From Zhihengliuella salsuginis (lineage in GTDB: Bacteria; Actinomycetota; Actinomycetes; Actinomycetales; Micrococcaceae), in NCBI RefSeq assembly GCF_014651715.1, contig NZ_BMXK01000005.1, positions 217,837-281,836 on the forward strand: a stretch of 64,000 nucleotides of DNA. The letters are read 5' to 3'. Each line of letters begins with the position of its first letter. Position 1 is the stretch's first letter. Positions 1-7,288 of the stretch are shown here, piece by piece. Below the pieces are notes generated by a model. It was given only the letters and a program-made list of their open reading frames with translations, was not told the origin of the DNA and did not search any database. A program made the position numbers and the translations under genes.

Positions 1-819
1 GTCGGAGCTGGAGTAGCCGTAGACGTGCTCGACCTCGACGGTGGCGTTCGTGAAGTCGAAGCGCAGGTAGCTGGCCTCCCGCGGGGAGAGGACCGAGTTC
101 ACGATGCTGCCGACGGCCCCGGAGGCGAAGCGCACCATGGCGAGCGAGACGTCCTCGGTCTCGAGGTCCCGGTCGAGGGTGTCGGCGATGGCGGTGACCT
201 CGGTCCAGTCGCCGAGGATGTCGAGGAGCAGGTCCATCTGGTGGATGCCGTGGCCCATGGCGGGGCCACCGCCCTCGGTCTCCCACTTCCCGCGCCACGG
301 GACGTCGTAGTAGTCGTGGCCGCGGTACCAGAGCGTGTTGCAGACCGCGACGTGCGGCTCGCCCAGGATGCCGTCGTCGACGGCGGCGCGAACGCGGTTC
401 GCGGCGGGGCCGAAGCGGTGCTGGAAGACGTACGCGGCGTAGGGTCCGCCGTCGGCTTCGAGTGCGGCGACCTCGTCGTACTCGGCGAGCGAGAGCATCG
501 GCGGCTTCTCGCACCAGACCCACGCGCCGGCGCGCAGCCCGGCCATGACGGCCTCGCGGTGGGCGCCCGGGGGAGTGCAGACCACGATCAGATCGGGCTC
601 GGCGCCGGCGAGCAGGGCGTCGACGCTCGTGTAGTGCTGCTCGATGGAGTGCTCGGCGGCGGCCGCGGCGGCGCGTCCGGCGTCGACGTCGGCGATGGCG
701 ACGATCTCGGCGCGGTGCGCCTGGGTGCGCAGGGCCGGGATGTGGGCGCCGGTGGCGATGCCGCCGGCTCCGATGATGCCGACGCGGATGGGCGGGGCGC
801 CGGTCTGTGTGCCTGACAT
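1..819 (-). CDS. Gfo/Idh/MocA family oxidoreductase (3' end beyond window)
   Basis: The reverse strand opens with ATG at 817-819 and stays open for 273 codons to the window edge. The N-terminus has the Rossmann signature IRVGIIGAGGIATGAH, and about residue 100 the family motif WCEKPP, whose Glu-Lys-Pro binds the nicotinamide cofactor. A middle stretch with HGIHQMD matches the Gfo/Idh/MocA catalytic region. Such enzymes oxidise or reduce sugars and cyclitols with NAD(P). The gene diverges from a LacI regulator and shares an operator-rich promoter region with it, so sugar-dependent control is likely. The substrate cannot be told, and about 60-100 C-terminal residues are missing from the window. 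Confidence 0.9.
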   Translation of the reverse strand, partial: MSGTQTGAPPIRVGIIGAGGIATGAHIPALRTQAHRAEIVAIADVDAGRAAAAAAEHSIEQHYTSVDALLAGAEPDLIVVCTPPGAHREAVMAGLRAGAWVWCEKPPMLSLAEYDEVAALEADGGPYAAYVFQHRFGPAANRVRAAVDDGILGEPHVAVCNTLWYRGHDYYDVPWRGKWETEGGGPAMGHGIHQMDLLLDILGDWTEVTAIADTLDRDLETEDVSLAMVRFASGAVGSIVNSVLSPREASYLRFDFTNATVEVEHVYGYSSSD

Positions 820-886
820 GCGGGAGGTCTCCTTGGACGTTCGCGGTTCGGCCGGCGTGCGGGACGCGGCCGACGGGTGTCTCGTT

Positions 887-900
887 AGTGATCGATCACT
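887..900. promoter_or_regulatory. 14-bp perfect palindrome, probable operator
   Basis: AGTGATCGATCACT is a perfect palindrome with a central CG, the layout of LacI-family operators. A 12-bp copy of its core lies 56 bp away at 944-955, in the divergent promoter region of the oxidoreductase and LacI genes. Confidence 0.55.
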
Positions 901-914
901 TTTTTGAAGGCGAA

Positions 915-926
915 GAAGGCGCTTTC
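915..926. promoter_or_regulatory. LacI-type operator GAAGGCGCTTTC
   Basis: This 12-mer differs by one base from the palindrome GAAAGCGCTTTC typical of LacI-family sugar regulators. A near copy lies upstream of the sugar-binding protein gene at 2256-2267; both are followed by TTTC, giving a shared 14-mer GCGCTTTCTTTCGC. Confidence 0.55.
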
Positions 927-943
927 TTTCGCAGCGGTGGAAT

Positions 944-955
944 GTGATCGATCAC
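944..955. promoter_or_regulatory. 12-bp palindrome GTGATCGATCAC, probable operator
   Basis: Second copy of the GTGATCGATCAC palindrome, centre to centre 56 bp from the first. The two sites could allow looped binding by one regulator over the divergent promoters. Confidence 0.5.
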
Positions 956-1082
956 TAAACGTGATGTAATGCACGTTATAGGCGGAGTCGAATCCCTGTC
1001 AACGGGTTCGGCCGACGAGGATTTCCCGCCGGGCGGGGCCGGGGGTCCGGTACCGTCGGGTGACCAGCTACAGGAGGCGGCG

Positions 1083-2126
1083 ATGGTGGCAGCGAAGTCG
1101 GACAGGCCGGCGGGCAGGCGCCCCACCGTGCGCCAGGTGGCCGAGCGGGCGGGCGTCTCGCACCAGACGGTGTCACGCTTCCTGCGCGGCGACCCCGGCA
1201 TGAAGCCCGCCACGGTCGAGCGCCTCCGGGAGGCCGTCGACGCTCTCGGCTACCGCCCGGACCTGACCGCCCGCTCGCTGCGCACAGGCCGCTCCGGCGT
1301 GCTGACCGCGATGCTGCCGAGCCCGGTCACCGCGTTCCCGACGCCGGTCCTGGCGGCTGCGGCCGAGGTCGCCCACGAGCACGGCTACTTCATGGAGGTC
1401 GCCGTCGTCGCGGGCGGTTCCCGCGAGCGCGCCGGCCGGGCCGCCGAACTGCTCGCCTCTGGCCGCAGCGAGGGGGTCCTGTTCCTCGGCGATCTACCCG
1501 ACGGCGGCGTGCCCAGCGGCGGCGACCGCGGCGCCCTCGTGGTCTTCGACCACTTCGACGACCAGCTCCGAGGTGTCGGCCAGCTCGCCGACGCCACGCC
1601 CGTCGCCGAGGCGGTCGCCCATCTCGCCTCGCTCGGCCACCGCCGCTTCCTGCACCTCGCCGGCCCGCAGCAGTGGGCCTCGGCCCGTGCCCGCAGGAAG
1701 GCGTATCTCGAGACGATCGAGCGCCTCGCGCCCGACTACCCGGGCCTGGCCAGCGCCGGCGTCGTCCCCGGCACGTGGAGCGCTGATTCCGGATACGACG
1801 GCGTCGCGCAGCTTCCGGCGGACGCGGCCTTCACGGCCGTGATCGCCGCGAACGACCTGGTCGCCATGGGCGCGATCCGCGCCCTGGGCGAACGCGGGCT
1901 CTCCGTCCCTTCGGACGTCAGCATCGTCGGCTGGGACGACCAGGAGATGGGGCGCTACTCGACGCCGTCGCTCTCCACCGTGGTCGTCGACCGCGAGGCC
2001 CAGGGCCGGCTGGCGATGCGCCGGCTCGTCGCCCTGGTGCGCGGTGAGCAGGCGGGCGGTTCGACCGGCCTGCTCAACCGGCTCGTCTGGCGCGAGAGCG
2101 TCGGTCCGGCGCCCGCAAGGACCTAG
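1083..2126 (+). CDS. LacI family transcriptional regulator
   Basis: This 347-residue protein has the LacI helix-turn-helix near residues 14-40 (TVRQVAERAGVSHQTVSRFL) with the hinge helix after it, and a periplasmic-binding-protein-like sensor domain to the C-terminus. The ATG at 1083 was chosen because AGGAGG sits at 1072-1077, five bases upstream; longer in-frame starts lack such a site. It most likely represses the divergent oxidoreductase and the downstream solute-binding protein through the operators at 887-955 and 2256-2267. The inducer is not visible in the sequence but is probably a sugar. Confidence 0.93.
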   Translation: MVAAKSDRPAGRRPTVRQVAERAGVSHQTVSRFLRGDPGMKPATVERLREAVDALGYRPDLTARSLRTGRSGVLTAMLPSPVTAFPTPVLAAAAEVAHEHGYFMEVAVVAGGSRERAGRAAELLASGRSEGVLFLGDLPDGGVPSGGDRGALVVFDHFDDQLRGVGQLADATPVAEAVAHLASLGHRRFLHLAGPQQWASARARRKAYLETIERLAPDYPGLASAGVVPGTWSADSGYDGVAQLPADAAFTAVIAANDLVAMGAIRALGERGLSVPSDVSIVGWDDQEMGRYSTPSLSTVVVDREAQGRLAMRRLVALVRGEQAGGSTGLLNRLVWRESVGPAPART

Positions 2127-2239
2127 GTGGCGGCCCGGGACGCCAGCTCGGCCATCGCCCGGTCCGCCGGATCCATGCCGGCGATCTTCTCGGCCGTCTT
2201 CTCCGCGTCTGCTCGACCGATCCTTGACCTGTGATCCAC
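2123..2239 (-). CDS. Possible small ORF or gene remnant
   Basis: A 38-codon frame begins with GTG at 2237-2239 and ends four bases inside the lacI-like stop. Nearly all codons end in G or C, as in real genes of this genome, and the product ends ADAEKTAEKIAGMDPADRAM... then TAG. No ribosome binding site is evident. I do not recognise it with confidence; it may be the truncated end of a lost gene between the LacI gene and the sugar-binding protein. Confidence 0.25.
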   Translation of the reverse strand: MDHRSRIGRADAEKTAEKIAGMDPADRAMAELASRAAT

Positions 2240-2255
2240 TTCACTCTAGAGTCTG

Positions 2256-2267
2256 GAATGCGCTTTC
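2256..2267. promoter_or_regulatory. LacI-type operator upstream of sugar-binding protein
   Basis: GAATGCGCTTTC is one base from the palindrome GAAAGCGCTTTC and shares a 14-base core with 915-926. It lies 35 bases before the start codon at 2302, a position where bound repressor would block transcription. Confidence 0.55.
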
Positions 2268-2301
2268 TTTCGCGGCGGCCCACTCTCACCGAGGAGTCGT
2301 C

Positions 2302-3570
2302 ATGAATCGAAAATTCTCTGCCCGTGCTGCCACCGTGCTGTCCGTCGCCGCGCTCGCCCTGACCGGCTGCGGAGGCGGCGGCAGTGCTGCCGAGGGGGAC
2401 CAGGTCACGCTGCGTTTCGCCTGGTGGGGTTCCGACACCCGCCATGAGAAGACCCAGGAGATGATCGAGGTCTTCGAAGAGCAGAACCCGGACGTCGAGA
2501 TCGAGGCCGAATACGGCGACTGGAGCGGCTACTGGGACAAGCTGGCCACCCAGACAGCGGCCGGTGACGCCCCGGACATCATCCAGATGGACCTCCTCTA
2601 CATCCGCGAGTACGCCGAGAACGGCGTCCTGCTGGACCTGTCCGACGTCGACATGTCCGACATGCCCGAGGACCTGCGCGTCTCCGGCGCGACCGACGAG
2701 GGCGTCTGGGGTATCCCGCACGGCTTGACCGCCCTGTCGATGCTGGCGAACAAGACCATGTTCGAGGAGGCCGGGGTCGAGCTTCCCGACGACTCGACGT
2801 GGACCTGGGAGGACCTGGAGGCGAAGTCGCTCGAATTCCAGGAGAAGGGCGAAGGCTACGGCCTGACGAGCCTGCCGGCGACCATGACGCTCGAGCTCTA
2901 CTTGCGCCAGAACGGCAAGGAGTTCCTGACGCCGGACGGACAGCTCGGCTGGGAGCCGGCGGACGCAGAGGGCTACTTCGAGATGTACAAGGGGCTCGCC
3001 GATTCCGGCGCCCTGCCATCCGCGTCCGTCATCGCCGAAGACCAGCTCCCGTCGCTGGACCAGACGCTGACCGCGACCAACCAGGTGGCGATGGCGCCGT
3101 GGTGGAGCACTCAGATGACCGCCGTGCAGGACGCCTCCGGTGACGAGTTCGAGATCCTGCGGATGCCGACCTTCGACGGTGACGCCTCCAAGGGCCAGCT
3201 CTGGTACAAGACCTCGATGTTCTTCTCCGCCGCCGCCGACACGGACCACCCGGAGGAGGCCAAGGCCTTCATCGACTTCCTGGTGAACTCCACCGAGGCC
3301 GCCGAGATCGGCGCCACCGAGCGCGGCATGCTCGCCAATCAGACGGCTCTCGATCACATCCGCGAGGACCTGACACCGGAGGAGAATCAGGTCGCCGACT
3401 ACATCACCGAGATCGAGCCCGACCTCGGCGAGCCGGTCCCGATCCCGCCGCAGGGCGTCTCCGACTACCAGAACCTGCACTTCCGCTACGACCTCGAGGT
3501 CCTCTTCGGCCGCATGAGCCCGGCCGAGGCGGCCGAGCAGATGCACGCCGAGATGGCGGCCGCCCTCTGA
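2302..3570 (+). CDS. ABC transporter sugar-binding lipoprotein
   Basis: The 422-residue product starts with a lipoprotein signal peptide ending LALTGC (Cys23), then a family-1 solute-binding domain of the MalE/UgpB type (LRFAWWGSDTRHEKTQEMIEVFEEQNPDV near residue 38). It should bind a sugar outside the membrane and deliver it to an ABC permease. GAGGAG at 2291-2296 supports the ATG. No MalF/MalG-type permease or ATPase gene follows: a strong hairpin and an unrelated DUF456 gene come next. It must therefore use transporter subunits encoded elsewhere or be a stand-alone sensor. A LacI operator lies just upstream. Confidence 0.92.
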   Translation: MNRKFSARAATVLSVAALALTGCGGGGSAAEGDQVTLRFAWWGSDTRHEKTQEMIEVFEEQNPDVEIEAEYGDWSGYWDKLATQTAAGDAPDIIQMDLLYIREYAENGVLLDLSDVDMSDMPEDLRVSGATDEGVWGIPHGLTALSMLANKTMFEEAGVELPDDSTWTWEDLEAKSLEFQEKGEGYGLTSLPATMTLELYLRQNGKEFLTPDGQLGWEPADAEGYFEMYKGLADSGALPSASVIAEDQLPSLDQTLTATNQVAMAPWWSTQMTAVQDASGDEFEILRMPTFDGDASKGQLWYKTSMFFSAAADTDHPEEAKAFIDFLVNSTEAAEIGATERGMLANQTALDHIREDLTPEENQVADYITEIEPDLGEPVPIPPQGVSDYQNLHFRYDLEVLFGRMSPAEAAEQMHAEMAAAL

Positions 3571-3596
3571 CCCTCCGGGTCCGGAGGGGACACCGC

Positions 3597-3640
3597 ACGA
3601 CGACGGTGCGCGCCGAGCGTTCGGCGCGCACCGTCGTCGT
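3597..3640 (+). terminator. Strong hairpin, 20-bp perfect stem
   Basis: Bases 3597-3616 pair perfectly with 3621-3640 around the four-base loop GCGT. No T-run follows, as is common for high-GC actinobacterial terminators. It separates the sugar-binding protein gene from the DUF456 gene. Confidence 0.75.
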
Positions 3641-3657
3641 GGTGGAAGACTGAGGCC

Positions 3658-4158
3658 ATGGACATCACGATCATCGCGACCATCGTTGCCGGGCTCCTGC
3701 TCCTCGTCGCCACCCTGGGCACGGTCTACCCGATCCTTCCGGGCAGCTGGCTCGCCCTGGGAACGCTCCTCGCCTGGGCGTGGATCCTGGGGTCGACGGC
3801 GTCGTGGACGATGGGGGCGATCGCGATGGTGCTCGTGGCCATCGGCTGGTCCGCCTCCGCGGTGCTGACCGGGCGGAACCTCAAGCAGCAGCAGATACCG
3901 CACGGGTCGATCGTGGTGGCGCTGATCGCGGCGGTCGTGGGGATGTTCGTGATCCCGGTGGTCGGCCTGTTCGTCGGCTTCGGCGCCGGCCTGCTGGGCG
4001 CGGAGATGACGCGCCGCAAGGATTTCAAGGCGGCGGTCAGATCGTCGGCGTCGGCCCTCAAGGCCACGGGCATCGGCATCCTGATCGAGTTCGGCTGCGC
4101 CGCCCTGGCGACCTCGCTCTGGGTCATCGGCGTGATCTGGCACTTCGCCGCCAACTAG
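3658..4158 (+). CDS. DUF456 family membrane protein
   Basis: The 166-residue product is almost wholly hydrophobic with about four to five membrane segments. It has the DUF456 hallmarks: PILPGSWLALGTLLAW near residues 25-40, a glycine-rich GLFVGFGAGLLGAE segment near 105-118, and a short charged loop TRRKDF before the last helix. Function is unknown for the family. GAGG precedes the ATG by two bases, and a weak -10-like AAGACT lies 6 nt upstream. Confidence 0.85.
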   Translation: MDITIIATIVAGLLLLVATLGTVYPILPGSWLALGTLLAWAWILGSTASWTMGAIAMVLVAIGWSASAVLTGRNLKQQQIPHGSIVVALIAAVVGMFVIPVVGLFVGFGAGLLGAEMTRRKDFKAAVRSSASALKATGIGILIEFGCAALATSLWVIGVIWHFAAN

Positions 4159-4249
4159 CGGCCCGCCGACGCATCGGGTCCGTCACACGCGCCCGTGAGC
4201 TTGGCGACGAACACTGGAAACCGTGCGGGCGCGCTCCTACGCTTCGAAT

Positions 4250-4690
4250 GTGAACACCGCAGCCTCCCTCCGCACCGCATTCGACCGCGCCCGCAAGTGG
4301 CTGCCCCGGGCCGAAGATCAGGGGGCGCCGCTCGGCGAGGACATCCTCCTCGCCCGGCACGGCGACGCGGTGGTGCGGCTGAAGCAGAACCGGACGCTCG
4401 GGATCACCGTGGCCGTGCTGACCGGCGGCGGGATCGACACGGCACCCAACCGGCTCGACGCCGTCGTGCCCGCGCCTGCCCCGCCCGCCGCCCGGGCCGC
4501 GACACTGATGGGGGACTACCGGGCCGGGAGGACCGGGGTGGACCGGAACGAGGTGCGCCTCCTGGCGAAGTTCGCGGCGGCCTGGACGGCGGTGACGGTC
4601 GCAGTGTGCTCGGCGACGGCGTGGTTCGCGTTCGAGACGATGGACCCCGAGGTCCTGCAGTCCATGATGATGGCCGGCGGCGCGTACTGA
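4250..4690 (+). CDS. Hypothetical protein with one C-terminal membrane segment
   Basis: The 146-residue product is alanine- and arginine-rich, with a predicted membrane helix (FAAAWTAVTVAVCSATAWF) near residues 110-130. I do not recognise a family. A GTG at 4250 is favoured because the -10-like hexamer TACGCT (4238-4243) ends exactly six bases before it, the leaderless pattern repeated across this window; an upstream in-frame GTG at 4223 lacks a binding site. The gene ends two bases before the convergent Lrp gene. Confidence 0.6.
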   Translation: MNTAASLRTAFDRARKWLPRAEDQGAPLGEDILLARHGDAVVRLKQNRTLGITVAVLTGGGIDTAPNRLDAVVPAPAPPAARAATLMGDYRAGRTGVDRNEVRLLAKFAAAWTAVTVAVCSATAWFAFETMDPEVLQSMMMAGGAY

Positions 4691-4691
4691 A

Positions 4692-5162
4692 CTACTCGGC
4701 CAGCAGGCCCGTGGTCCGGTAGGGGATGAGCTGGCGCAGGAACAGCGTGGTCGACGTGCGGGTGATGCCGGGGCAGAGGCGGATCTTCTCGCTGACCCGG
4801 TAGAGGTGGTCGGTGTCCTTCGCGGCGACGCGCACGCGCAGGTCGGTGTCGCCCGCGGGCGCCAGGCACTCGAGGACCTCGGGGATCTCCTGCAGGGCGG
4901 CGACGGCGTCGAGGAGCCTGGACTGCTCCACCTGCGCGTCGACGGAGGCGGCGACCGTGTAGCCGAGCGCGCTGGGCGTGACGCGGATGCTGTTGGCCTG
5001 GAGCACACCCGCTGCGGTGAGCTTCTCGAGGCGGGACTGGACGGTGCCGCGGGCCAGGCCGAGCTGCTGGGCGAGCATCATGATGGGGACGCGCGGGTCG
5101 TCGTCGAGCGCGGTGAGGATGCGCCTGTCCGTCGCGTCGAGTTGATGGCTCGCTGAAGTCAT
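4692..5162 (-). CDS. Lrp/AsnC family transcriptional regulator
   Basis: The 156-residue protein begins with an AsnC-type winged helix (LDATDRRILTALDDDPRVPI, then LAQQLGLARGTVQSRLEKL) and ends with the RAM/AsnC ligand-binding domain. Such proteins form octamers that respond to amino acids. Its promoter region contains an inverted repeat at 5184-5207 that could be its own binding site. The target genes are not evident; the flanking genes do not obviously belong to amino-acid metabolism. Confidence 0.93.
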   Translation of the reverse strand: MTSASHQLDATDRRILTALDDDPRVPIMMLAQQLGLARGTVQSRLEKLTAAGVLQANSIRVTPSALGYTVAASVDAQVEQSRLLDAVAALQEIPEVLECLAPAGDTDLRVRVAAKDTDHLYRVSEKIRLCPGITRTSTTLFLRQLIPYRTTGLLAE

Positions 5163-5183
5163 GACCGTCCTAGTGCTGGGGTA

Positions 5184-5207
5184 GATCCCACGCTAGATCG
5201 TGGGGTC
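5184..5207. promoter_or_regulatory. Inverted repeat upstream of lrp-like gene
   Basis: GATCCCACG and CGTGGGGTC form nine-base arms with one mismatch around CTAGAT. It lies 22 bases before the Lrp/AsnC start codon and is a candidate autoregulatory site. Confidence 0.45.
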
Positions 5208-5311
5208 GCGAAGCACCGAATGTGTTGCGTGCGCACGACGACGGGGGCGAGTTGTCCACAATCGGTCAAAAGGGCTGGATGATGCCGTTTGGGGGCGGTA
5301 AATTCGTATTC

Positions 5312-5548
5312 ATGAGATTCATGCGGCTTGACGATGTTGCGGACGAACTGGACGTCAAACTCTCCCTGGTGCGGAACCTGGTGAAGACCGGAGAGCTGCC
5401 GGCCATCCAGGTGGGCGGCCGCGGGATGTGGCGAGTCGAACGCGAGGACTTCGAGAAGTACATCGACCGCCAGCGCGAGGCCGCGCGCGCCGCGGCGGAG
5501 AAGTACCGTTCGGAACACGAGACCGAGGAGAAGCAGGACTCGGCGTAG
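5312..5548 (+). CDS. Excisionase/BldC-like small DNA-binding protein
   Basis: The 78-residue product carries a MerR-type helix-turn-helix of the excisionase/BldC class (MRLDDVADELDVKLSLVRNLVKTGELPAIQVGGRGMWRV..EDFEKYI) followed by a charged, coiled-coil-like tail. BldC-like proteins are chromosomal actinobacterial regulators, so this need not belong to a mobile element. The ATG at 5312 is preceded by TAAATT (5299-5304), seven bases upstream, which suggests a leaderless mRNA. A DnaA-box-like TTGTCCACA lies at 5252-5260. Confidence 0.85.
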   Translation: MRFMRLDDVADELDVKLSLVRNLVKTGELPAIQVGGRGMWRVEREDFEKYIDRQREAARAAAEKYRSEHETEEKQDSA

Positions 5549-5624
5549 GCCGTCGCGCCCCCGGATTTGTGGCGAGGGCGGTGGCGGCGCTAATCTAACG
5601 TGCATCGGCTCGTTCGCGAGCCAC

Positions 5625-5697
5625 GGGGCTTTAGCTCAGTTGGTAGAGCGTTTCGTTCGCAATGAAAAGGTCAGGGGTTCGATTCCCCTAAGCTCCA
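5625..5697 (+). tRNA. tRNA-Ala (anticodon CGC)
   Basis: A full 73-nt cloverleaf can be folded: acceptor GGGGCTT/AAGCTCC, D arm GCTC/GAGC, anticodon stem TTTCG/TGAAA with loop TTCGCAA (anticodon CGC, codon GCG), and T arm AGGGG/CCCCT with TTCGATT. The discriminator is A and the CCA end is not encoded. A terminator follows directly. Confidence 0.95.
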
Positions 5698-5709
5698 CAA
5701 TGTGAAGTT

Positions 5710-5750
5710 CCGGGACATCGTTCAATCGATGTCCCGGGATTTTTCTGTTT
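5710..5750 (+). terminator. Rho-independent terminator after tRNA-Ala(CGC)
   Basis: CCGGGACATCG (5710-5720) pairs with CGATGTCCCGG (5727-5737) around TTCAAT, followed by a T-rich tract GATTTTTCTGTTT. Confidence 0.9.
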
Positions 5751-5780
5751 AATCGGCGGCCCGCACGGGAGACTTCAGAC

Positions 5781-6167
5781 ATGACCAGCAAGTTCACCGA
5801 GCTCGCGATCGACTGCGCCGATCCGGAATCCCTGGCCCGATTCTGGTGCGCGGTCCTCGACTACGAGGTGCAGGACGCCGACGAGGGACTCGTCTCGATC
5901 GGCTCGCCGCTGGAGCCCGAGGGCAAGCACCGCCCCGGCCCCGTGCCGCCCACGCTGACGTTCGCGCGGGTCCCGGAAGGCAAGGCCGTCAAGAACCGGC
6001 TCCACCTCGACGTGAACCCGACCGACCGGGAGCAGGCCGAGGAGGTCCGCCGCCTGCTCGAGCTGGGGGCCCGGCGGGCCGACGTCGGACAGGACGAGGC
6101 CAGCTGGGTCGTCCTGACCGATCCGGAGGGCAACGAGTTCTGCGTCCTGGCGAGCCGCTGCCCCTGA
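5781..6167 (+). CDS. VOC (glyoxalase-like) family protein
   Basis: The 128-residue protein has the short glyoxalase-like fold: start FTELAIDCADPESLARFWCAVLDYEV, middle NRLHLDVNPTDREQAEEV, and end LTDPEGNEFCVLAS. His in RLHLDV and Glu in GNEFCVL sit where this superfamily binds metal. Substrate is unknown; relatives include resistance and dioxygenase proteins. GGGAG upstream of the ATG supports the start. Confidence 0.85.
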   Translation: MTSKFTELAIDCADPESLARFWCAVLDYEVQDADEGLVSIGSPLEPEGKHRPGPVPPTLTFARVPEGKAVKNRLHLDVNPTDREQAEEVRRLLELGARRADVGQDEASWVVLTDPEGNEFCVLASRCP

Positions 6168-6245
6168 CCGCCATGGGTTCCCGGACGGACGCCTGAGCGC
6201 TACCATCCGGAGTCAGAGGTTGCCGGCGCGGAGGAGGCGAACCGG

Positions 6246-6785
6246 GTGGGTGCGGAACACGACGCGGCGGGCGTGCGGATCGAGCTGACGCGCGGCGACA
6301 TCGCCGCGCAGCCGGATATCGACGCCGTCGTCAACGCCGCCAACGCCCAGTTGCTGCCGGGCGGCGGCGTGGCCGGGGCACTCCACCGGGCGGCCGGCCC
6401 TGAACTGGCAGCAGCGTGCCGTCCGCACGCGCCCATCCGCCCCGGCGAGTGCGTCATCACGGAGGGGTTCGCGTTGCCCAGTCAGTACGTCATCCACTGC
6501 CTCGGGCCCGTGTACGGGATCGACGAACCTGCGGCCGGGCTGCTCGCGGACTGCTACCGCAATGCGCTGCTGCTCGCCGACCGCCAGGGGCTGGCGTCGA
6601 TCGCGTTCCCGGCGGTCTCCGCCGGGTCCTTCGGGTATCCGGCACGGGAGGCGGCCGACGTCGCGCTCGCCACGGTGATCACGACGGCGCCGCGGCTGGC
6701 CAGCGTTCGCCGCGTGCGGTTCGTGCTGTTCGGCGAGGAGTCGCTACTGGTGCACGAGCAGGCGCTGGCCGCCGCGACCGGGTGA
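6246..6785 (+). CDS. Macro-domain protein (ADP-ribose hydrolase-like)
   Basis: The 179-residue product is a single macro domain: DAVVNAANAQLLPGGGVAGALHRAAG spans residues 26-51 with the ADP-ribose-contacting Asn pair N30/N33 and glycine-rich loop, and SIAFPAVSAGSFGYP lies near residue 125. The arrangement fits the MacroD/YmdB group, which deacetylate O-acetyl-ADP-ribose or remove ADP-ribose from Asp/Glu. GGAGG at 6232-6236 supports the GTG start. No ADP-ribosyltransferase gene is adjacent. Confidence 0.9.
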   Translation: MGAEHDAAGVRIELTRGDIAAQPDIDAVVNAANAQLLPGGGVAGALHRAAGPELAAACRPHAPIRPGECVITEGFALPSQYVIHCLGPVYGIDEPAAGLLADCYRNALLLADRQGLASIAFPAVSAGSFGYPAREAADVALATVITTAPRLASVRRVRFVLFGEESLLVHEQALAAATG

Positions 6786-6859
6786 GCGTTTCGAGGTTGT
6801 CCACAGATCCGGCGGATCGTTCCTCGCCGCCGGATGGCGATTGGTACCGTACAGGGGTC

Positions 6860-6875
6860 GGTATTCGTCAATACC
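6860..6875. promoter_or_regulatory. Inverted repeat before the putative T7SS cassette
   Basis: GGTATT and AATACC flank CGTC, giving a 16-bp operator-like site 55 bases before the first cassette start codon. A DnaA-box-like TTGTCCACA lies at 6797-6805. Confidence 0.4.
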
Positions 6876-6929
6876 CTTGACGAGAAGCAGTCCGGCCGCG
6901 AGCGGCCGCAGGTGGAGGGGAGCAGGGGC

Positions 6930-7274
6930 GTGGCTTCGTACGATGTCGACTTCGGGCAGTGCAAGACGATCTTCGGTGCCGCCGAGGCCGATGTGGAGAC
7001 CGCGGAGACGTCCCGCCACAACATCGTCGGCGACCTTGAATCCCTGATGTCCTCGGCTCAGAGGGGGGTGCTGCGGAACGCGCTGGGTGAGCTGAAGGAC
7101 GAGGCCCTGCTGCCGCAGATGGACGGCGCACGGATCCGGCTCGCGACGGCCGCTTCAGCCGGCTTCGAGATGCTGCAGATCATGAGCGAATCCGACGAGC
7201 TGATGCGGGGAGAATCCGACCGCGGGCTGGCCCGGGCCGTCGTCGACGCCCACCTCCCCGGGACCGGCCGGTAG
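6930..7274 (+). CDS. Small helical protein, WXG100/DUF6507-like
   Basis: The 114-residue protein begins SYDVDFGQCKTIFGAAEADVE and is predicted to be mostly alpha-helical, with no signal peptide. Length, helical content and place before a large secreted-type protein resemble the small WXG100/DUF6507-like partners of type VII secretion substrates; a canonical WXG motif is not present. GGAGGGGAGCAGGGG precedes the GTG at 6930. It is the first gene of a packed four-gene cassette (6930-11023), with 14 bp to the next gene. The family call is an inference from shape and context. Confidence 0.55.
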   Translation: MASYDVDFGQCKTIFGAAEADVETAETSRHNIVGDLESLMSSAQRGVLRNALGELKDEALLPQMDGARIRLATAASAGFEMLQIMSESDELMRGESDRGLARAVVDAHLPGTGR

Positions 7275-7288
7275 CGGGCGGGCAGAAC

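Noticed and set aside
2074..4143. A 689-codon open frame on the minus strand
   Set aside because: It lies antisense to the sugar-binding lipoprotein and DUF456 genes, both of which have clear family motifs; the reading is a compositional shadow.
5252..5260. Replication origin suggested by DnaA-like boxes
   Set aside because: Only single boxes are present, with no cluster, AT-rich unwinding region, dnaA or dnaN.
5312..5697. Excisionase-like gene beside a tRNA as a sign of an integrated element
   Set aside because: No integrase, no repeat of the tRNA 3' end, and the protein is of the chromosomal BldC-like type.
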